From: Henriciella aquimarina
GTDB lineage: Bacteria > Pseudomonadota > Alphaproteobacteria > Caulobacterales > Hyphomonadaceae
DNA: 64,000 bases
NCBI RefSeq assembly: GCF_002088975.1
Contig: NZ_NCST01000106.1
Location: 1 to 64,000 of the forward strand
Reading direction: 5' to 3'
Within the stretch, counting starts at the first letter, position 1. The number at the start of each line of letters is the position of its first letter. Under the pieces are notes generated by a model. The model was not told the DNA's origin and searched no databases. It saw only the letters and a list, made by a program, of their open reading frames with translations. This document shows positions 57,262 through 64,000 of the stretch, one piece after another. A program made the position numbers and the translations under genes.

Positions 57262-59045
57262 AAAATCTTCTCCTGCGCTTGAAGGATATCTTCGATGCGC
57301 TGCCCTACCCTGTCTTCGCCAAGGATGACGAGCATCGCTGGATATATGGCAACCAGGCGTTCGCCGACCTGATCGGCCGCGAGGATTTCGTCGGGCTGGA
57401 CGATCGTGACCTGTTCCCGCCCGAGCAGGTCGAAGTGTTCTGGGCTGAGGACGACCGCGTCCTGAAGGGACAGGAAAGTCTCAATGAGGAGCAGATTGGC
57501 GAGGACTCCTTCGCCCTCACGAAAAAGGTGCCGCTCACCTTCCCCGATGGACGCCACGGCCTGGTCGGCATCATCACCGATGTGATCAAGATGCCGGAGC
57601 CCTCGACAGAGAGCGAAACGCACAAGCCCTCCCTGCTCGACTATGTCAATTCGCGCACGACCATGCTTCAGAAACGCCTCAACGAGGCCATGGTCGAAAA
57701 GGAAAGAGCACTCAGCTTTTCACGCACCGACCCGGCGACGGGCCTGCTCAACCGGGCCGGCCTCGAGCATGCCCTGAGCCAGCAGATCAAATACGCCGAT
57801 GAATCCGGAGAATCTTTCTCGCTTGTCCTGATCGATGTCGATCACTTCAAGCGCATCAATGAACAGTATGGCCACGCGACGGGCGATACGGTGATCAATG
57901 TCCTCGCCAAACGGCTCAGCAAGCTGAAAGGCGCTGTCAGTATTGCACGGATGGGGGGCGACGAGTTCGCTCTGATCTCCACGAACACAAGCGACGGCCT
58001 CGAAGAAAGCCTGGAAAAGCTCTGGCAGGCACGGGCCTTCCTTTTCCGACCCATTCGGGTTGGCGACAATGATGTCACGCTTTCGGGCTCAACCGGGGCT
58101 TGCACCTATCCGAGGGACGCCGATACCGTTCACCGGCTGCGCAAACGCGCCGACCTCGCGCTGCATGCCGCCAAGAAGAATGGCCGCAATGGCGACCGGG
58201 TTTTCGACGCCGTGCTTCAAAGCCAGTCGCGGCGCCGCACCCGCATCGAGGAAATGCTTCCAGCCGCGATCGAGCAGAGAAAGATTACCGCCCATTACCA
58301 GCCCATCCTGTGCAGTGAGACGCGGCACGTCCGGGGCGTGGAGGTTCTTGCCCGCTGGAACGATGAAGTGCTCGGCCCTGTCGGCCCGGATGAATTCGTT
58401 GCCGTTGCCGCCGAGCTGGCGCTTCAGTCACGTCTCGACAAGCTGATCATGGACATAGCCATGCGCGAGGCCCGGGACTGGCTCGCCAGCGGTGCCATTG
58501 CCTTCCTCTCAATCAACATCTCGCCCATCGACATTGTCTCGCGCGGCTTTGCCACAGACCTCCTGCGACGGATCAAGGCCGCAGACATCAGGCCTGACCA
58601 GCTCTGCCTCGAGATCCTGGAATCGGCGATCATCGAGGATGTCGATTCCGCGCGGCGCAATATTGCCCGCCTTCGCGAGGCTGGCGTTACCATCGCCCTC
58701 GATGATTATGGAACCGGCTATTCCAACCTGCGCGCGCTGCTCGACATGCCGCTCGACCGGCTGAAGATCGACAAGTCCCTCGTCGCTGGCATCGAGAGCA
58801 ACACGCACGTGCTGGACCTGGTCATTTCCATCGTTCAGCTCGGCCGCTCCCTCAACCTCGCCCTTGTGGCCGAAGGGGTCGAAACCGCCAGCCAGGCCGC
58901 CTTTATCGAAGGCGCCGGCTGCCCGCTCATGCAAGGTTATTTCTTCGCCCGGCCGATGCCCGCGGAGGCGCTTTCCAGGTGGCTCGATGCGCACGCCAAG
59001 GAAAGCGATACCAATCCACGCCGCCAGAACCGCGACATCGCCTGA
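57258..59045 (+). CDS. PAS-GGDEF-EAL cyclic-di-GMP signalling protein
   Basis: This 595-aa cytoplasmic protein has no membrane segment or signal peptide. A PAS-like domain lies at about 8-112, a short coiled linker at about 125-150, GGDEF at about 155-315 with an intact GGDEF motif (233-237), and EAL at about 330-590. The EAL signature reads EVLARW. The acidic and lysine residues for phosphodiesterase activity are present (ILESAIIED, LDDYGTGYSNL, LKIDKSLV, VAEGVET, QGYFFARPM). No RxxD inhibitory site precedes the GGDEF. It may synthesise or degrade c-di-GMP in response to the PAS domain or the coupled GAF protein. Confidence 0.92.
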   Translation: MKNLLLRLKDIFDALPYPVFAKDDEHRWIYGNQAFADLIGREDFVGLDDRDLFPPEQVEVFWAEDDRVLKGQESLNEEQIGEDSFALTKKVPLTFPDGRHGLVGIITDVIKMPEPSTESETHKPSLLDYVNSRTTMLQKRLNEAMVEKERALSFSRTDPATGLLNRAGLEHALSQQIKYADESGESFSLVLIDVDHFKRINEQYGHATGDTVINVLAKRLSKLKGAVSIARMGGDEFALISTNTSDGLEESLEKLWQARAFLFRPIRVGDNDVTLSGSTGACTYPRDADTVHRLRKRADLALHAAKKNGRNGDRVFDAVLQSQSRRRTRIEEMLPAAIEQRKITAHYQPILCSETRHVRGVEVLARWNDEVLGPVGPDEFVAVAAELALQSRLDKLIMDIAMREARDWLASGAIAFLSINISPIDIVSRGFATDLLRRIKAADIRPDQLCLEILESAIIEDVDSARRNIARLREAGVTIALDDYGTGYSNLRALLDMPLDRLKIDKSLVAGIESNTHVLDLVISIVQLGRSLNLALVAEGVETASQAAFIEGAGCPLMQGYFFARPMPAEALSRWLDAHAKESDTNPRRQNRDIA

Positions 59046-59071
59046 GCGGTCTCGCGTGCGGCCGGCTTGCT

Positions 59072-59944
59072 TTAGAGAAAGTCGCGCAGCGTTTCCATGA
59101 ACAGGTCAAACCGGTCATGGTGGAGCCAGTGGCCGGCCTCGGGGAACAGCTTCACCTGCGTATTGTCCCCGAAATACTCGATCCGGCCGTCTTCGGCAGG
59201 GTCGGACGCCCAGCTTTTCTCGCCATAGAGGAGCAAGGTCGGACAGGTGATCGAGGCCCAGAGCTGATGTAGCTGTTCCTGGGTGATATCGACAGACTCC
59301 CAGACGCGCAGATAATTGTCGAACTTCCAGGAATAGGTCCCGTCTTCATTGCGGGCGATGCCATTGATCGTGAGGTGGCGCGCCTGTTCCTCGGAGAGAA
59401 AGCTGTTTTCTTCCTTCATCCGCGCATAGGCCTGCTCAAGACTGTCATAGCGCTTGGGCTGGCGCCCGGAGAGGGCCCGCTTGTCGGTCAGCATCTTGCG
59501 GAACCGCTCCTGCCAAGGCGTCTTTTGCCGTTCGGCCAGCCTATCCGGACTGGGCCCCAGCCCCTCAATGGCGACAAGCTTGCGGACATTCTCCGGATAG
59601 AGACCGGTATAGCGCAGCGCGATATTCCCGCCGAGCGAATGCGCGACCATCGTGACGGGCGCGAGTTTGAGCTGATGGATCAGCTGCGCCAGGTCATAGA
59701 TATAGGCCTGCATGTTGTAATTGCCTTCGGGCGACCACGCGCTGTCGCCATGTCCGCGCAGGTCCGGCGCGATAATGTGCCAGTCATGGCGCAGCTCTTC
59801 GGCCACCCAGTCCCAGGAGCGGCAATGGTCCCGCCCACCATGCACCAGAAGCAGCGGCGGGGCGTCTTCATTGCCCCAGTCGGCATAATGGAGCTTCAGG
59901 CGTTGGGAGAAATAAGTATGGGAAACAGGGCCGTGGAGTGTCAT
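59072..59944 (-). CDS. Alpha/beta hydrolase
   Basis: This 290-aa alpha/beta hydrolase has the oxyanion region LLLVHGGRDHCRSW, the nucleophile Ser in VAHSLGGNIA, APDLRGHGDSAW and the catalytic His in PEAGHWLHHD. The cap region is charged and about 70 residues long. It is probably an esterase or C-C hydrolase of unknown substrate. It overlaps the start of the rlmB frame by 4 bp on the same strand and may be co-transcribed with it. Confidence 0.88.
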   Translation of the reverse strand: MTLHGPVSHTYFSQRLKLHYADWGNEDAPPLLLVHGGRDHCRSWDWVAEELRHDWHIIAPDLRGHGDSAWSPEGNYNMQAYIYDLAQLIHQLKLAPVTMVAHSLGGNIALRYTGLYPENVRKLVAIEGLGPSPDRLAERQKTPWQERFRKMLTDKRALSGRQPKRYDSLEQAYARMKEENSFLSEEQARHLTINGIARNEDGTYSWKFDNYLRVWESVDITQEQLHQLWASITCPTLLLYGEKSWASDPAEDGRIEYFGDNTQVKLFPEAGHWLHHDRFDLFMETLRDFL

Positions 59945-60714
59945 GCGGGCCTAGTTGAGCGCATCGTTTCATAGAAGGCAATCGCTGCGGCATTGGAAAC
60001 GTTCAAGCTCTCCATGCCCGGCTGCATCGGGATGCGGGCAAGCGAGGCACACGCCTTGGCGACGGCGGGCCGCAGGCCTGAGCCTTCAGCCCCCATGACG
60101 ATAGCAAGCCGCTGGGCCCCGCTGACCGCGTCGCCGATCAGTTCGTCTCCGTCGCCGGCCAGCCCGACCGTGTGGTAGCCAGCCTTGCCGAGGGCATCGA
60201 GCGCCCGGGCAATATTGACCACGCGAATTTCAGGAATGCTCTCAATGGCGCCGGCGGCAGCCTTGGCGGCCACGCCGGTCACTGGCGGTGTGTGCCGGGT
60301 CTGCAGCACAAGCCCGCCGACCCCGAAAGCAGCCGCAGAACGGAAGATCGCGCCAAGATTGTGCGGATCGGAGATCTGGTCGAGCACGCAGAGGCAGGCC
60401 GGCGCTTCCGGTCCATTGATCACGTCTTCGAGAACGAGAGGCTCGAGTGGCCGGGTCTTCACGGCCAGTCCCTGATGCACCGCCCCCGCCGGCAGGATCT
60501 TGTCGAGCGCCTTCGGCTCCATGATTTCGAAGTGGTCGAATCCGGTCCGCCGGGCTGCATTCTCCGTTGCCACACCGCGCAAGATCTCCCGGTTCCGGTT
60601 CGAGATCGCCGCCTCTACGGCATGCTGGCCCCATATCCAGACCGGCGCTGTCGGGTCAGGTGCAGAGCCTGCTGCAAATCGGCGTTTCTCATGGTTGCGT
60701 GGAATAGGCTTCAT
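59941..60714 (-). CDS. rlmB: 23S rRNA guanosine-2'-O-methyltransferase RlmB (TrmH family)
   Basis: This 257-aa SpoU/TrmH-family methyltransferase has an N-terminal L30e-like substrate-binding domain (IWGQHAVEAAI, then HQGLAVKTRPL). The C-terminal knotted SAM-binding domain has LDQISDPHNLGAIFRSAAAF, VMGAEGSGL and MESLNVSNAAAIAFYE, the three SPOUT motifs. It methylates the ribose of G2251 in 23S rRNA. The length is usual for the family. It is a housekeeping gene, and the tRNA genes beside it support an ordinary chromosomal context. Confidence 0.93.
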   Translation of the reverse strand: MKPIPRNHEKRRFAAGSAPDPTAPVWIWGQHAVEAAISNRNREILRGVATENAARRTGFDHFEIMEPKALDKILPAGAVHQGLAVKTRPLEPLVLEDVINGPEAPACLCVLDQISDPHNLGAIFRSAAAFGVGGLVLQTRHTPPVTGVAAKAAAGAIESIPEIRVVNIARALDALGKAGYHTVGLAGDGDELIGDAVSGAQRLAIVMGAEGSGLRPAVAKACASLARIPMQPGMESLNVSNAAAIAFYETMRSTRPA

Positions 60715-60812
60715 CCCTATAAAGCGCGCTTCGGTGCGCCGGTGACTGTTGTTTCAGGCATTAGGCGTTCTGTTCCGGCGGCGTCAATCGGAGCGTCGCA
60801 GGGCAGCCCTGT

Positions 60813-60897
60813 GGAGGGGTGGCCGAGTGGTTAAAGGCAGCAGACTGTAAATCTGCCCGCATAGCGTACACAGGTTCGAATCCTGTCCCCTCCACCA
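60813..60897 (+). tRNA. tRNA-Tyr (GTA), 85 nt with encoded CCA
   Basis: The acceptor stem GGAGGGG pairs with CCCCTCC, followed by ACCA. The anticodon loop CTGTAAA gives GTA, with stem CAGA/TCTG. A long variable arm (class II) precedes the T arm CAGGTTCGAATCCTG. Confidence 0.97.
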
Positions 60898-60946
60898 CTG
60901 CTCTGCCCTGTTCTTTCTGACATCGCTGGTCCCCCGGATTTTCCGG

Positions 60947-61020
60947 GCGGGTATAGCACAATGGTAGTGCAGCAGCCTTCCAAGCTGAGGATGCGGGTTC
61001 GATTCCCGCTACCCGCTCCA
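60947..61020 (+). tRNA. tRNA-Gly (TCC), 74 nt with encoded CCA
   Basis: The acceptor stem GCGGGTA pairs with TACCCGC, followed by TCCA. The anticodon loop CTTCCAA gives TCC. The T arm is GCGGGTTCGATTCCCGC. It lies 49 bp after tRNA-Tyr on the same strand. Confidence 0.97.
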
Positions 61021-61166
61021 TCCCCGACAAAGCACGATCCTTCCGGCCTCAAGGCGGTTCGCAAGCAAGAACTCTCCGCCTATCCGCACAGAATTTGGCT
61101 GAATGTTGCTCAAACGCCACGATTATCGAGCAACCCGCGATTGACTCGCCTCCTGCCCCCGCGTAT

Positions 61167-61197
61167 TTCAACAGATGTTGAACTCAACGCTTGTTGA
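61167..61197. promoter_or_regulatory. Tandem palindromes upstream of the second TonB receptor
   Basis: TTCAACA-GA-TGTTGAA (61167-61182, perfect) is followed directly by TCAAC-GCTT-GTTGA (61184-61197). Both share the TCAAC/GTTGA arms. The pair ends 44 nt before the receptor ATG and is probably a double operator for a dimeric regulator. Confidence 0.6.
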
Positions 61198-61241
61198 ATA
61201 AAAAACGAGGCCAAACAAGGCCTTTCGGGAGGACAATCAGG

Positions 61242-63599
<2,358 letters not shown>

Positions 63600-63630
63600 G
63601 GGGGCACACTCCCGGAAACTTGCAAACCTG

Positions 63631-63658
63631 GCGGCGTCCTTCGGGGCGCCGCTTTTTT
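63631..63658 (+). terminator. Terminator after the second TonB receptor
   Basis: GCGGCGTCC and GGGCGCCGC form a 9-bp stem with one wobble pair and a TTCG loop, followed by TTTTTT. Confidence 0.9.
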
Positions 63659-63685
63659 GTGAGGCGTTTCGCAGCGGTGGCGCGC

Positions 63686-64000
63686 TCAGCGCTGGCCGAT
63701 GCGTTCGAAGCCGGCGGTGATGAAATCCACCATCTGGAGATAGCCGCCCTCGAGATCCGTCGAGCAGACCTTGCCCTTCGAGAGATGATCGAGACGCCCG
63801 GTCTGGGCGAAGGCGAGCGTCAGGGCGCCCGAGAGGCAGTGATAGCCCCAATAGATGGCATCGTCGCTGGCCTCCGGCAGGGCGTCCTGCAGCGCCTCGA
63901 TGAAGCGGTCGATTGCCGGGTCGAAGGATCTGCTCATAAGCTGGCCGCCCCAGGCCGTGGAACTGTTCACATAGGCGACCATGCCATAATAATTGCGCCA
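63686..64000 (-). CDS. TetR-family regulator C-terminal part (cut by window end)
   Basis: The frame is open to the window end; its visible part covers 104 residues. The segment RNYYGMVAYVNSSTAWGG and the YWGYHCLSGALTLAFAQTGRLD motif match the C-terminal ligand domain of a TetR/AcrR subgroup. The N-terminal HTH lies beyond the window. It is convergent with the TonB receptor. Function and target are unknown. Confidence 0.75.
   Translation of the reverse strand, partial: WRNYYGMVAYVNSSTAWGGQLMSRSFDPAIDRFIEALQDALPEASDDAIYWGYHCLSGALTLAFAQTGRLDHLSKGKVCSTDLEGGYLQMVDFITAGFERIGQR

Overview
The window reads as chromosome of a GC-rich alphaproteobacterium. TonB-dependent receptors, a Crp/Fnr regulator without cysteines, an orphan ectoine hydroxylase and many acyl-CoA enzymes suggest a marine Hyphomonadaceae- or sphingomonad-like lineage. 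This placement is an inference from gene content, not a database result.

Layout. (1) 1-3.9 kb is a mobile scrap zone: the right end of an IS3-family element, a FitAB/VapBC-type toxin-antitoxin pair, a CopG regulator of the kind found in trb conjugation loci, an XRE regulator, a strongly hairpinned repeat and two unknown small genes. (2) 3.9-11.5 kb holds two divergent operons around an IclR regulator: two acyl-CoA dehydrogenases, a CitE-like lyase and an FAS1/MaoC-type hydratase on the minus strand; IclR, a thiolase and a CoA-transferase-family protein on the plus strand. The set resembles C5-dicarboxylate (itaconate/citramalyl-CoA) type degradation. (3) 11.5-54 kb is a large catabolic island: five AMP-forming acyl-CoA synthetases plus a PaaK-type ligase, five acyl-CoA dehydrogenases (four of them as two alpha/beta-like pairs), three crotonases, a fused MaoC hydratase, a beta-oxidation thiolase, an SCP-x-type thiolase with its DUF35 partner, several SDRs, two nitronate-monooxygenase-type flavoproteins, an amidohydrolase, an alpha/beta hydrolase fused to a flavin reductase, a P450/aldehyde dehydrogenase/SDR operon under a TetR, an MFS transporter, a kinase-like phosphotransferase and a TonB-dependent receptor. 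(4) 54-64 kb is ordinary chromosome: Crp/Fnr regulator, ectD, GAF and GGDEF-EAL signalling proteins, a hydrolase, rlmB, tRNA-Tyr and tRNA-Gly, a second TonB receptor and a partial TetR.

The main observation is a 15-bp partly palindromic motif, TATAACTAGGTTATA (half-sites TATAAC and GTTATA, spacer 3), present in 11 recognisable copies. Nearly every promoter region of the 11.5-54 kb island carries one, usually 30-65 nt upstream of a start codon. No copy was found at the IclR module, the P450 operon or the chromosomal flanks. This defines a local regulon, and the two FadR-type GntR proteins inside the island are the natural candidates to bind it.

Working model (inference): a bulky hydrophobic, probably ring- or branch-containing carboxylic acid or alcohol enters through the TonB receptor. 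It is oxidised by P450/ALDH/SDR, activated by the CoA ligases and shortened by paired acyl-CoA dehydrogenases, hydratases, SDRs and thiolase/retro-aldolase steps. No ring-opening steroid genes (ketosteroid dehydrogenase, extradiol dioxygenase) are present, so the substrate cannot be named from this sequence.
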